Assembly: GCF_900116535.1 (NCBI RefSeq)
Contig: NZ_FPAU01000002.1
Location: forward strand, 97,301-161,300
DNA: 64,000 bases
DNA from: Kosakonia arachidis
Lineage (GTDB): Bacteria; Pseudomonadota; Gammaproteobacteria; Enterobacterales; Enterobacteriaceae
Direction of reading: 5' to 3'
The position numbers were made by a program, and so were the translations under genes. Below are positions 9,593-20,366 of this stretch, piece by piece; position 1 is the first letter of the stretch; the number at the start of each line of letters is the position of its first letter. The notes under the pieces are model-generated. The model did no database searches. It was given only the letters and a program-made list of their open reading frames with translations, and was not told the origin of the DNA.

Positions 9593-10506
9593 TCTGTTCT
9601 CCCGGTTCGAATGGCAAGCCAGGCAGCGCCCCGCATGCCGCTGCTATCGCCGTGATGGGCTTTTACGATGGGGGTAGAGAAATCATCGGTAAAAACGAAG
9701 TGAGCCACTTCAGTCCCCAGGTTCGCGGTAAGCAACCCCGCATTCGACAGCCCGCCCCCCATCACAATCACACCAGGGTCGAGTAGGTTCACCACCGTCG
9801 CCAGCGTGCGGGCGAGCTGCTGGCGAAACCGTGCTACCTGCAGCACCGCATTGGGTTCACCCTGCTGTGCCAACGCCACAATCGCGTCGACAGACAGGTG
9901 TTGCCCGCTCAGCCACTGGTAGCGTTCGCTCATCCCCGTCCCGGAGACAAACGACTCCACGCAGTTGTCTTTACCGCAGTAACAGCGAGCTGGCGGGCCG
10001 TCGTGCCGTTCGCTGTAGCCCGGCAGAGTGATGTGCCCGCACTCGGCGGCATTCCCCCACGCGCCAACAAACGACTGACGGTGAATGGCTATTCCACCGC
10101 CGCAGCCGGTACCGAGCGTGATGCCAAACACCACCTCATGTTGCTCCCCTGCACCGTCGCAGGCTTCCGACAAGGCAAAACAGTTGCCGTCGTTTGCCAT
10201 CACCACCGTCTGCCCCAGTAACTGCTGGAGATCCGTCTGCAACGCGCGACCATTAATCACCTGGATATTCGAGTTCTTAATCAGCCCGCTCAGCGGCGAG
10301 ACGCTGCCCGGCAGGGCAATCCCCGTCATCATCGGTTGTTGTATGTCATGGCTAATCTGGTCGATAAAGGTGACCACCGATTCCACAAACTGCGGATAAC
10401 TTGCTTTCTGCGTCGGGCAACGGTAACGGGCTATTTCCTGCCCCTGTGCGTCCATCACCACCGCCGCAATTTTCGTGCCGCCGATATCCAGCCCCAGGTA
10501 GTACAT
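9589..10506 (-). CDS. ROK-family sugar kinase
   Basis: A 305-residue cytoplasmic kinase of the ROK family (fructokinase, allokinase and N-acetylhexosamine kinases). The N-terminus YLGLDIGGTKIA is the ATP phosphate loop; the zinc-knuckle region reads CYCGKDNCVE; the ATP-binding end has DPGVIVMGGGLSN. It overlaps the isomerase by ATGA and follows an aldolase gene by 48 bp. It would phosphorylate a sugar such as the isomerase product; specificity cannot be read from sequence. Confidence 0.88.
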   Translation of the reverse strand: MYYLGLDIGGTKIAAVVMDAQGQEIARYRCPTQKASYPQFVESVVTFIDQISHDIQQPMMTGIALPGSVSPLSGLIKNSNIQVINGRALQTDLQQLLGQTVVMANDGNCFALSEACDGAGEQHEVVFGITLGTGCGGGIAIHRQSFVGAWGNAAECGHITLPGYSERHDGPPARCYCGKDNCVESFVSGTGMSERYQWLSGQHLSVDAIVALAQQGEPNAVLQVARFRQQLARTLATVVNLLDPGVIVMGGGLSNAGLLTANLGTEVAHFVFTDDFSTPIVKAHHGDSSGMRGAAWLAIRTGRTE

Positions 10507-10554
10507 ATCTCTTTCCTTATTGCGAAAGAGGCGGGCGAACCCGCCTCAATGGCC

Positions 10555-11415
10555 TTAGTAGAGTGACGCTTTCCCGGTTGATCCAAACAGCTTCATTTTG
10601 TAGCGGATCACCTCTCGCGCGGCGTTGATCGCATCCGGATAGATCACGTTCGGATCCCACCAGGTTTCGCGGGCGAGGATCTCACGCACTTTCTGGAAGT
10701 AGGCGTATTTCATGTCGCTGGAGATATTGATTTTGCCCACTCCCAGGGTCACCGATTCGGCGATTTCTGCATCCGGGTTCGCCGAACCGCCATGCAGCAC
10801 CAGCGGAATGTCCAGACGTCCGGCAATATCGCGCAGAATGTTCATTTGCAGCTTCGGCTGCATCCCTTTCGGGTAGATACCGTGCGCCGTACCGATCGCC
10901 ACCGCCAGAGTATCTGCCCCGGTGCGGGCAATAAAATCCTCTGCCTGTGCCGGGTCGGTATAGGTCACTTCCGACACGCCGCCTTCTACAGACGTGCCCG
11001 TCTGGCCGATGGTGCCCAGTTCCCCCTCCACCGAAACGCCCACCGCATGCGCCAGACGCACCACTTCTTTGGTCAGTGCCACGTTCTCCTCATAGGGCAA
11101 CAGCGAGCCATCGATCATCACCGAGGTGAACCCGCACTGGATTGCCCGCAGCACATGCTCGACCGATGCCCCGTGATCCAAGTGCAGGGTGAACGGCACC
11201 GGACTGCGCATGGTGATATCGCGGACATAGCCGAAAAAGCTATCCCCGACAAAATCATGTTCGCTGGGGTGGATGGAAATAATCGCAGGCGTGTTGGTGG
11301 CTTCCGCTTCTTCCACCACCGCGCGAATGAAGCAACTGTCCGCCACGTTGAACGCACCAATGGCGAAACCGTGTTGGCGGGTGGGTTTCAGTAACTCTTT
11401 CATTGAAATTAACAT
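10555..11415 (-). CDS. Class II ketose-bisphosphate aldolase (copy 1)
   Basis: Zinc-dependent class II aldolase of the FbaA/GatY/KbaY superfamily, 286 residues, cleaving a ketose phosphate into dihydroxyacetone phosphate and an aldehyde. Visible motifs: LHLDHGAS with catalytic Asp and first zinc His, VEGELGTIGQTG, AIGTAHGIYP and LVLHGGSAN with another zinc His, then GKINISSDMKYAYF binding phosphate. It is paired with a second, divergent aldolase upstream in the same operon, suggesting two subunits or two substrates. Confidence 0.88.
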   Translation of the reverse strand: MLISMKELLKPTRQHGFAIGAFNVADSCFIRAVVEEAEATNTPAIISIHPSEHDFVGDSFFGYVRDITMRSPVPFTLHLDHGASVEHVLRAIQCGFTSVMIDGSLLPYEENVALTKEVVRLAHAVGVSVEGELGTIGQTGTSVEGGVSEVTYTDPAQAEDFIARTGADTLAVAIGTAHGIYPKGMQPKLQMNILRDIAGRLDIPLVLHGGSANPDAEIAESVTLGVGKINISSDMKYAYFQKVREILARETWWDPNVIYPDAINAAREVIRYKMKLFGSTGKASLY

Positions 11416-11496
11416 GTTGATTCTCCAGTTTCAGGGTATAGCAAGCCCTGCCGGTGCGTCGTTGCAGAGGCATAGAAGGCGTTACAGAAAAATGAA

Positions 11497-12348
11497 TCAG
11501 GCTTTGCCGATAGCGCCGCTGGCCTGCAGATATGGGATAATGGCGTCCTCGCTGGCCTGCTCCATGGCGATCAGCACGTCTACCAGTTCCAGGGAGCTGT
11601 CATGACACAGGGTATGCAGCAGCGCGGCTTTGCCGGCTTCGAACACCGCCGCACCGACGTTGATCTTGGCGACGCCAAAGGACGGACAACGCTGCATCTG
11701 GTCAAACGGGGTTCCGCTGCCGCCGTGCAATGCCAGGGGCACCGTCGATTTGCGGGCCACCTCTTCCAGGCGCTGAAAATCAATGGCGGGCGTAATGCCG
11801 GGAGCGTACATGCCGTGCGCGGTTCCGACTGACACAGCCAGAAGATCAATCCCGGTCTGCTGGATAAACGGCTCGACGTCGGCGGCCTGGGTCATCAGAT
11901 CCGCATTGGTGGCGTGGTCGTAGCACGGCGCATCGGCAAGATGGCCTAACTCCCCTTCCACACACAGCCCGGCGCTGGCAGCCAGCTCAACCACCGCGCG
12001 GGTCTGACGGACGTTCTCCTCCAGCGGGAAGGCGGACGCATCAATCATCAGCCCGCTGAACCCGGCGCGAAACGCCTGGCGAATGCGCACCGGATCTTTC
12101 CCGTGGTCCAGCGCCAGCGTGACCGGCACCGTGGCCTCCTCGGCCAGCGCTTTCACCACCGCCACGGCAACCGGTGGCGGGAAATGCGCCAGATGTCCCT
12201 GATACAGGTTCAGGATAATCGGCGCGCGGTGTTTCTCGGCAACCCGCACCGCCGCGCGGGCGCTTTCGAGGTTCATGCAGTTGATGGCCAGCAGCGCATA
12301 GTGTTCACGCCAGGCTTTGGTCACCATACTTTTCATGTCGGCAAACAT
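11497..12348 (-). CDS. Class II ketose-bisphosphate aldolase (copy 2)
   Basis: A 283-residue class II aldolase with all zinc and catalytic motifs: LALDHGKDP, VEGELGHLAD, VSVGTAHGMYAP, LALHGGSGTPFD and FGVAKINVGAAVF. It is clearly diverged from the neighbouring aldolase, so it is not a recent duplicate. It starts 11 bp after the stop of the PTS EIIC gene and is part of the same transcription unit. Confidence 0.87.
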   Translation of the reverse strand: MFADMKSMVTKAWREHYALLAINCMNLESARAAVRVAEKHRAPIILNLYQGHLAHFPPPVAVAVVKALAEEATVPVTLALDHGKDPVRIRQAFRAGFSGLMIDASAFPLEENVRQTRAVVELAASAGLCVEGELGHLADAPCYDHATNADLMTQAADVEPFIQQTGIDLLAVSVGTAHGMYAPGITPAIDFQRLEEVARKSTVPLALHGGSGTPFDQMQRCPSFGVAKINVGAAVFEAGKAALLHTLCHDSSLELVDVLIAMEQASEDAIIPYLQASGAIGKA

Positions 12349-12359
12349 ACGGTCTCCGT

Positions 12360-13451
12360 TTATTCCAGGGTGAAAGTGATCTCTTCGTCTTTCAATTTCT
12401 TATCGCTGAGCTCGTCAAACTCCTCGTCACGTTCGGTCACCGGTTTCTTCCACAGCGACAGCATCACGCCACAGATAACCGTGCCGATCCCCAGCGCCAG
12501 GCAAAACAGCAGCGGATGGGTAAATAGCGGGACCACGAACATGCCACCGTGCGGCACCGGGCTTTCCACGCCCCACACCATGATCAGGCCACCCGCAATC
12601 GACGAGGCCACCACACAGGAGCCGACCACGCGCAGCAGGTCACGCGCCGCAATCGGGATAACCCCTTCGGTAATCATGCAGATCCCCATCGGGAAGGCGG
12701 CTTTAAGGGCTTCGCGTTCGGCGCGGGTATATTTGTGGCGTGTCAGCAGGAAAGAGAGGGTGATGCCGAACGGCGGAATAATAGAGCCGACAAACTTCAC
12801 CGCTTCCGGCCCGTACACACCGCTGACCAGCATGCCATCGGCAAATAGCGACATGGTTTTGTTCACCGGCCCGCCGAAGTCGAACGTCGCCATTGCACCG
12901 AGGATGGCCCCCATCAGGAAGCGGGAACCGCCCTGCATCGACTCCAGCATGTGGATCAGCGCTTCCTGCAGCCAGGCAATGGGCTTGCCAATCACGGTCA
13001 TCATCAGCAGGCCGCCGATAATGGTGCTCAGCACCGGCAGAACCATGATGGGCATCAGACCCTGCATCGATTTCGGCAGGCGGATATAGTGTTTAAGCAA
13101 CAGAACGGTGTAGCCCACCAGGAAGCCGCCCAGCATCCCGCCGATAAACCCGGTATGAATCTGCCCGCAGACAAAGCCAACAATCAGGCCTGGTGCGAAT
13201 CCGGGACGGTCAGCAATGGAGTAGGCAATAGCGGCGCTGATCAAGGGGACAATCAACCCCATTCCCCAACCGCCAATCTGATTGAGCATCCAGGGGATGG
13301 TGCCCGTTTTTTCTCCAACGTTTGTGCCGCCGAGTACCTGGCCGAGGGCAATACAAATACCCGCTGCCACAATTAACGGAATCATCCACGAGATGCCCGT
13401 CAAAAGATGTCTTTTTATTTCCTGCGAAACAGGAACTTTATTTTCACTCAT
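12360..13451 (-). CDS. PTS fructose-like EIIC permease
   Basis: A 363-residue polytopic membrane protein of the fructose-type EIIC family, with the start-region signature HLLTGISWMIPLIVAAGICIA and many glycine-rich hydrophobic segments (GFIGGMLGGFLVGY). It would translocate the sugar while EIIB phosphorylates it. A strong ribosome site GGAGG precedes the ATG. It is preceded by separate EIIB and EIIA genes, an arrangement like the E. coli frv/frw/fry loci. Substrate unknown. Confidence 0.9.
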   Translation of the reverse strand: MSENKVPVSQEIKRHLLTGISWMIPLIVAAGICIALGQVLGGTNVGEKTGTIPWMLNQIGGWGMGLIVPLISAAIAYSIADRPGFAPGLIVGFVCGQIHTGFIGGMLGGFLVGYTVLLLKHYIRLPKSMQGLMPIMVLPVLSTIIGGLLMMTVIGKPIAWLQEALIHMLESMQGGSRFLMGAILGAMATFDFGGPVNKTMSLFADGMLVSGVYGPEAVKFVGSIIPPFGITLSFLLTRHKYTRAEREALKAAFPMGICMITEGVIPIAARDLLRVVGSCVVASSIAGGLIMVWGVESPVPHGGMFVVPLFTHPLLFCLALGIGTVICGVMLSLWKKPVTERDEEFDELSDKKLKDEEITFTLE

Positions 13452-13469
13452 GTGACCTCCAGATAAGGA

Positions 13470-13784
13470 TCACGCATTAGCTAATGATTTCTCGACCTTT
13501 TCAAGAAACTGAACGGGTGATTTAATGACAATTTCGGTTTTAACTCGCACGATGCGTTTATTAATGAAGCGCTCTTCTCCTTTTATTTTGACATCGACCG
13601 CAAGAATAACGACGTCGGCTGCGGAAATATCTTCCGCCAGTAACTCATTTTCAGTACCGATAGTGCCCTGAGTTTCAACTTTAATATTATGCCCAAGCGC
13701 TTTCGCACCTTTAATTAACTTCTCGCGGGCAATATACGTATGTGCAATACCCGCCGTACAGGCAGCGACACAAACAATATTCAT
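13470..13784 (-). CDS. PTS fructose-like EIIB component
   Basis: A 104-residue fructose-type EIIB domain, cytoplasmic, accepting phosphate from EIIA on a cysteine in the motif MNIVCVAACTAGIAHTYIA near the N-terminus. The ATG at 13784 has GGAG 7 nt upstream; a GTG 12 nt earlier is less likely. It lies between EIIA and EIIC genes in the sugar operon. Confidence 0.9.
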   Translation of the reverse strand: MNIVCVAACTAGIAHTYIAREKLIKGAKALGHNIKVETQGTIGTENELLAEDISAADVVILAVDVKIKGEERFINKRIVRVKTEIVIKSPVQFLEKVEKSLANA

Positions 13785-13802
13785 AACATGCTCCACTTTT
13801 AT

Positions 13803-14273
13803 TTAGCAAACATCGGATTCAGCATATTGACTAAACAAGTCAATAATCTTTTGTGGACTACTCTCTTCAAGTAATTGCTCGATGATATCTTCATCCGCCA
13901 GTGCCCCCGCCACCTGAGAAAGCAGGCGGATATGCGTCGTGTTTTGATCCTCAAGCCGTACAGCAAATAAAATAATGCAGCGCACGTTACTGCCATCCAG
14001 AGTTTCCCAGGGAATATCGTGGCGTGTACGTCCTATCGCCAGAGTGGTATTAATCACCGCAGAAGACTTACCATGGGGTATCGCGATATGATTTTCGAAT
14101 CCGGTCGACCCTTCTGATTCTCGTTGCCAGACATCCTGAATAAACGTTTCCCGGCAACTAATAGCGCCATCTTTTTGTAAAAGGTCGGTTAATTCCTCAA
14201 TCGCCTCCGTTTTATTCGTAGCTTTCATATCTAAAATAACGCGATTTGTATTCAGGATTTTTGTTATGTCCAT
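13803..14273 (-). CDS. PTS fructose-like EIIA component
   Basis: A 156-residue PTS EIIA type-2 domain. The phosphorylated histidine lies in NHIAIPHGKSS, the family motif. It transfers phosphate from HPr to the neighbouring EIIB. It begins 25 bp after the stop of the PRD regulator and can also phosphorylate that regulator's control domains, a common arrangement. Confidence 0.9.
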   Translation of the reverse strand: MDITKILNTNRVILDMKATNKTEAIEELTDLLQKDGAISCRETFIQDVWQRESEGSTGFENHIAIPHGKSSAVINTTLAIGRTRHDIPWETLDGSNVRCIILFAVRLEDQNTTHIRLLSQVAGALADEDIIEQLLEESSPQKIIDLFSQYAESDVC

Positions 14274-14298
14274 TAAACATACCTCATGGATTCAGATA

Positions 14299-15852
14299 TT
14301 AATGTTCGACGACCAGAGACGTCGCACGATGCAATTTTTCCGTAATAACTGTTTCCGTCACGCGCTTAATATCGGCATCATTAAAAAAGGCGGTGACATA
14401 CACCACCGGTAGCGCAATGGCGGGAAGATTGATTGTCGAGACTACCAGTTCAATATCCTCCGTCAGCATTGACGGCAGGCTCCCTGCGGAGACCACGCCT
14501 ACGATAGTCCAGTCCGGGAAGGCACGCAGAATGCGGCTTTTCAGCAGGTGCGACGTGCCGATGCCCGTCGAACAGACCAGCAGTACGCGCTTACGGGCAA
14601 TCTGCCGCTCCATCGCCGCCTGGAAATGCACGGTCAAATAGCCGACTTCATCTTCCGATACCGCCTGCTCGCCCCAGCCGCTGAACACCCGGTTCACCGC
14701 ACACTGGGTCAGTCGCCAGACGTCCTGTAACTCGCCTTTGATATCGTCCAGCAGTGGGTTACGAATGCGAATCTGATAATTAAGACGGTTAATCAACGGC
14801 TTAATGTGAATCAGCAGTCCGTCGTACAGCGCGATGTCCTGGCTAAAATCGCTGTCGACCATATCGGCGAAGGTTGCGATAAGCCGCCAGGTAATCAGCC
14901 GGGCTTCATCGCTGGAGTGCATATGGCCAATCACGCTGACGTCGTTATGCTCTTCAATCACCACGCCAGAAGAGATAATGTATTGATAAATAAACCAGAC
15001 TTCGTCTTCCGGCAGCGGATGGGCAATGCGGGTTTCGATATGCTGAATCATGCGGCTGGCAACGGAAAAGATGTTTTCATCGAAGACGCTGGCATTATCA
15101 TCCTTTTTCGGCAGCGCATTGCCGCGCGTAATGCGGTACATCATGATCAGGATATGAGTAAAAATATTGACGTAATACGGCTCGCCCAGCGACCAGCAGA
15201 GATCGTTTTCCATCTCCTGTAATAATGACTGAACGAATAAAACGTCTTCTTCGCCAAAATAATGAACCAGCGCGTTATAACTGCCCGGATCGAGGCGGGA
15301 ATAGATCACACTTCCCGGTTCGTTATGGTTAATAACGCCATTGATCAGAGAAGCCATTGCCTGCCGCACGCTACTTTCGCTGCCTTCAATATGCGTCCCA
15401 CTCTGGCTGCGTATTAACGCCAATCCCAACGGGGCAATCCAGGACTCAATGACTTTCAGATCATTCACAATAGAAGCACTACTGATAAAATAGCGTTCCG
15501 ATAATTTGCTGATAGACGTTTCATGTGGCGTTTCGCTTAATAATTGCGACGCTATTTTCACGCGCCGGGAATTGTTCATCATGCCATCAGTCTCATCGCC
15601 TTCGGTGCCAAGCAACTGATCGAAGTGCAGGAGGTCTGTGATGTTGTCCGCACAGAGCATGACCCCGGCACCGGCACGTTTATTGATGCCAATATTCCAT
15701 TCTGCCAACCAGGGTTCGAGGATGCGTAAATCCCGCTGAATGGTTTTTTCAGATACATTTAAGTATTCAGCAATTTTTAACAATGTAATAAATTCCCTTC
15801 GCGGAAGAAGGAATTTCAATAATCTGTTTTGTCGCGAGGTAATCATTTGCAT
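14299..15852 (-). CDS. PRD-containing transcriptional regulator (BglG/MtlR type)
   Basis: A 517-residue regulator with an N-terminal helix-turn-helix (about 1-65, LLKIAEYLNVSEKTIQRDL), a second winged helix, two PTS regulation domains (about 170-400), and a C-terminal EIIB-like domain with LLVCSTGIGTSHLLKSR. DNA-binding activators of this kind sense PTS flux through phosphorylated His/Cys residues. No fused EIIA domain is present; the separate EIIA gene follows directly. It is the first gene of the sugar operon and likely its activator. Confidence 0.88.
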   Translation of the reverse strand: MQMITSRQNRLLKFLLPRREFITLLKIAEYLNVSEKTIQRDLRILEPWLAEWNIGINKRAGAGVMLCADNITDLLHFDQLLGTEGDETDGMMNNSRRVKIASQLLSETPHETSISKLSERYFISSASIVNDLKVIESWIAPLGLALIRSQSGTHIEGSESSVRQAMASLINGVINHNEPGSVIYSRLDPGSYNALVHYFGEEDVLFVQSLLQEMENDLCWSLGEPYYVNIFTHILIMMYRITRGNALPKKDDNASVFDENIFSVASRMIQHIETRIAHPLPEDEVWFIYQYIISSGVVIEEHNDVSVIGHMHSSDEARLITWRLIATFADMVDSDFSQDIALYDGLLIHIKPLINRLNYQIRIRNPLLDDIKGELQDVWRLTQCAVNRVFSGWGEQAVSEDEVGYLTVHFQAAMERQIARKRVLLVCSTGIGTSHLLKSRILRAFPDWTIVGVVSAGSLPSMLTEDIELVVSTINLPAIALPVVYVTAFFNDADIKRVTETVITEKLHRATSLVVEH

Positions 15853-16101
15853 TATTAACCCTTACACAGATTAAAAATAATGATGAAGCTCTAAAACAGA
15901 TAAGCTCCGCTTGCAATCCGTGATGATAAATATAAAAGGGCATTGAAATAACAACAATACTAAATCGTGTCCTGCCTTCCGGACAGAGAATAAGACAAGA
16001 AGGGGAATCTCAGAGATATTTTCAGCGCAGATCACACTTTTCACGCTAATTAACGTGATAGCGCTCGCAAATATGGAGTGAAGGGATATACAAATAGATT
16101 A
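15853..16101 (-). promoter_or_regulatory. Control region of the sugar operon
   Basis: About 250 bp upstream of the regulator gene. It contains a near-perfect palindrome TCACGCTAATTAACGTGA at 16041-16058 and a half-site TGTGATCTG (minus strand) at 16027-16035 that could be part of a CRP site. Both are inferences from symmetry. No coding sequence is seen. Confidence 0.5.
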
Positions 16102-16168
16102 ACGGATAGGGAAAAGCTTCAAAAAAAATCCCCGACGACCACATCAGGGATTTGGGTATAAGAGACAG
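16102..16168 (-). terminator. mltB terminator (right copy of 67-bp duplication)
   Basis: Lies 20 bp after the mltB stop on the minus strand. Stem AAATCCCTGA/TCGGGGATTT with an 8-nt loop and eight T residues (hairpin 16126-16153, T-run 16121-16128). This is probably the ancestral terminator; a near-identical copy at 8792-8857 closes the sugar operon. Confidence 0.88.
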
Positions 16169-16187
16169 CCCGCAGAAGGGGAAAGGC

Positions 16188-17270
16188 TCAGCGAACGCGC
16201 GCTAATGCTACAGCCTGGCCGAGCTGCCAGACCGCCATCGCGTAGTGAGTGCTGTGGTTATAGCGGGTGATGGTGTAGAAGTTCGGCAACCCGTACCAGT
16301 ATTCATAACCCGTACCAATATCCAGGCGCAGCAGGCTGGCCTGTTGATGATCGCCCAGCGGCTGCTGCGGTGTTAAACCGGCTGCCGCCAGCTGTCCAAC
16401 GCTGTAGTTGGTTTTAAAGCCATTCTCCAGCCCCGGTGCCTGTCCGTTGGCCGGTACAGCCACCAGATCGCCTTTCACCCAGCCGTGCTGTTTGAAGTAG
16501 TTCGCCACGCTGCCGATGGCATCGACCGGATCCCACAGGTTGATGTGGCCATCACCATTGAAATCAACGGCAAACTCCTTGTAGGAGGAAGGCATAAACT
16601 GGCCATAACCCATTGCACCGGCGAACGAACCTTTCAGATCAAGCGGATCATCGCTCTCATCGCGCGCCATCAGCAGGAAGGTTTCCAGTTCGCTGGCAAA
16701 GTACTGCGCGCGGCGCGGATAAGCAAAGGCCAGCGTCGCCAGACCATCCAGAATACGGGTTTTGCCCATCACACGACCCCAGCGCGTTTCCACGCCAATA
16801 ATGCCGACGATAATTTCCGGTGGTACGCCATAGACCATCCACGCACGGTTGAGTGCATCTTCGTACTGGTTCCAGAACGCCACGCCGTTTTGCACGTTAT
16901 CAGGGGTAATGAATTGTTTGCGGTAACGCAGCCAGGCGCCATTCGGCCCCGTCGGCCCGGTGTATATCGGCGCCTGTTTATCCATCAGGCGCAGCACGTA
17001 GTCCAGACGTTTCGCCTGCGACAGAATTTCGTGCAGTTGCTGGCGGTCAAAACCGTGCTTGCTCACCATCATATCGATGAATTGTTCAGCAGCCGGATTA
17101 TTAGCGAAGTCGCCGCCAGTCATTAAAACTGAATGCTGCGGCTCCAGCAGAAAACCGCCGGAAGGCTTAGGTGATACGGTTTGAGGGGTTTCGGCAAGCT
17201 GGGGTTTACTGCTACAGGCACAGAGCACAACAAACGCAGGCAGCAACGCTGCGTAATAACGCTTCAACAT
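16188..17270 (-). CDS. mltB: Membrane-bound lytic murein transglycosylase B
   Basis: Outer-membrane lipoprotein that cleaves peptidoglycan glycan strands to 1,6-anhydro products. The 360-residue product (E. coli 361) starts with a lipoprotein signal whose lipobox is LCAC before SSKPQL. Family motifs: ETRWGRVMGKTRILDGLATLAFAYPRR with the catalytic Glu in GVETRWG, GAMGYGQFMPSSYKEFAVDFNGDG and GSVANYFKQHGW. Divergent from srlA as in E. coli. Confidence 0.97.
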   Translation of the reverse strand: MLKRYYAALLPAFVVLCACSSKPQLAETPQTVSPKPSGGFLLEPQHSVLMTGGDFANNPAAEQFIDMMVSKHGFDRQQLHEILSQAKRLDYVLRLMDKQAPIYTGPTGPNGAWLRYRKQFITPDNVQNGVAFWNQYEDALNRAWMVYGVPPEIIVGIIGVETRWGRVMGKTRILDGLATLAFAYPRRAQYFASELETFLLMARDESDDPLDLKGSFAGAMGYGQFMPSSYKEFAVDFNGDGHINLWDPVDAIGSVANYFKQHGWVKGDLVAVPANGQAPGLENGFKTNYSVGQLAAAGLTPQQPLGDHQQASLLRLDIGTGYEYWYGLPNFYTITRYNHSTHYAMAVWQLGQAVALARVR

Positions 17271-19061
<1,791 letters not shown>

Positions 19062-19070
19062 GGAGGCGTC

Positions 19071-19433
19071 ATGAGCGTTATTTATCAAACCACCATTACC
19101 CGCATTGGTGACAGCGCAGCGGATGCGCTCAGCGACAACATGCTGATTACCTTCAGGGAAGGTGCGCCCGCCGATATCGCCGAGTTCTGTTTTATCCATA
19201 ACCACGGTGCGCTGAACGGCGCACTGCTACCCGGCGCGCAATTCGAGCTTGGCGAACAACATTATCCGGTCACCGCCGTTGGCGGCGTCGCCGAACAGAA
19301 TTTGCGCGAGTTGGGCCATATCACCCTGCGTTTCGATGGGCAAACGCAGGCGGAATACCCCGGAACGGTACATGTCGCAGGCCCGGTGCCGGACACTATC
19401 GTCCCCGGCTGCATTTTGAAATTTGTCGCTTAA
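19071..19433 (+). CDS. srlB: PTS glucitol/sorbitol EIIA component
   Basis: A 120-residue EIIA domain (E. coli 123), MSVIYQTTITRIGDSAADAL, with the histidine-containing segment FCFIHNHGALNGALL in the expected position. It transfers phosphate from HPr to SrlE. AAGGAGG precedes the ATG. Confidence 0.96.
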   Translation: MSVIYQTTITRIGDSAADALSDNMLITFREGAPADIAEFCFIHNHGALNGALLPGAQFELGEQHYPVTAVGGVAEQNLRELGHITLRFDGQTQAEYPGTVHVAGPVPDTIVPGCILKFVA

Positions 19434-19450
19434 GTCGTAAGGAGAAGAGT

Positions 19451-20230
19451 ATGAAACAGGTTGCCGTCGTCATTGGTGGAGGACAAACCCTCGGGGCGTT
19501 CCTGTGCCGTGGGCTTGCCGCAGAAGGATACCGCGTGGCGGTAGTGGATATTCAGAGTGATAAAGCGGCGAATGTCGCCCAGGAGATCAACAGCGAGTTT
19601 GGCGAAGGGATGGCCTATGGCTTTGGCGCGGATGCCACCAGCGAGCATAGCGTGCTGGCGCTGGCGCGCGGCGTGGACGAAATTTTTGGCCGTGCGGATC
19701 TGCTGGTTTACAGCGCTGGCATCGCCAAGGCCGCGTTCATCAGCGATTTTGCGCTCGGGGATTTTGACCGCTCACTACAGGTCAACCTGGTCGGCTATTT
19801 CCTCTGCGCGCGCGAATTCGCCAAATTGATGATTCGCGACGGTATTCAGGGGCGCATTATTCAGATCAACTCAAAGTCCGGTAAAGTGGGCAGCAAACAC
19901 AATTCCGGCTACAGCGCGGCAAAATTTGGCGGCGTCGGCTTAACCCAGTCGCTGGCGCTGGATCTGGCGGAATATGGCATCACGGTGCATTCGCTGATGC
20001 TGGGCAACCTGTTGAAATCACCAATGTTCCAGTCGCTTATCCCGCAATACGCCAGCAAACTGGGCATTGCGGCTGACGAGGTCGAGCAGTTCTACATTGA
20101 CAAAGTGCCGCTGAAACGCGGCTGCGACTACCAGGACGTGCTGAATGTGCTGATGTTTTACGCCAGTCCGAAAGCGTCTTACTGTACCGGACAGTCGATC
20201 AACGTGACCGGCGGCCAGGTGATGTTCTGA
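19451..20230 (+). CDS. srlD: Sorbitol-6-phosphate 2-dehydrogenase
   Basis: NAD-dependent short-chain dehydrogenase converting glucitol 6-phosphate to fructose 6-phosphate. The 259-residue product equals E. coli. It has the nucleotide-binding start VAVVIGGGQTLGAFLCRGLA, active-site Ser in QINSKSGKVGS and the YxxxK motif in SGYSAAKFGG. Last catabolic gene of the operon. Confidence 0.97.
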   Translation: MKQVAVVIGGGQTLGAFLCRGLAAEGYRVAVVDIQSDKAANVAQEINSEFGEGMAYGFGADATSEHSVLALARGVDEIFGRADLLVYSAGIAKAAFISDFALGDFDRSLQVNLVGYFLCAREFAKLMIRDGIQGRIIQINSKSGKVGSKHNSGYSAAKFGGVGLTQSLALDLAEYGITVHSLMLGNLLKSPMFQSLIPQYASKLGIAADEVEQFYIDKVPLKRGCDYQDVLNVLMFYASPKASYCTGQSINVTGGQVMF

Positions 20231-20245
20231 CAGTACTGCGCCATC

Positions 20246-20333
20246 ACCTGATGGCGCTTTGCTTATCAGGCCTGCGCATACTGTCTGAGGGCGGGCACCG
20301 CAGGCCGGACAAGGCGTTGCCATCTGGCAACCG
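20246..20333. repeat. REP pair (BIME) between srlD and gutM
   Basis: Two REP-like palindromes in opposite orientation: CCTGATGGCGCTTTGCTTAT followed by CAGGCCTGCG, then CGCAGGCCGGACAAGGCG followed by TTGCCATCTGGC. They match the enterobacterial REP consensus and typically stabilise upstream mRNA or modulate transcription; here they separate the structural and regulatory genes. Confidence 0.85.
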
Positions 20334-20366
20334 CACTGACCTGGGACCGCAACAAAGGAGAAAAAG

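Noticed and set aside
8906-15852. Classical tagatose/galactitol (gat) or sorbose (sor) operon
   Set aside because: The PTS is fructose-type, no dehydrogenase is present, and D-lyxose isomerase plus ROK kinase are not part of those operons.
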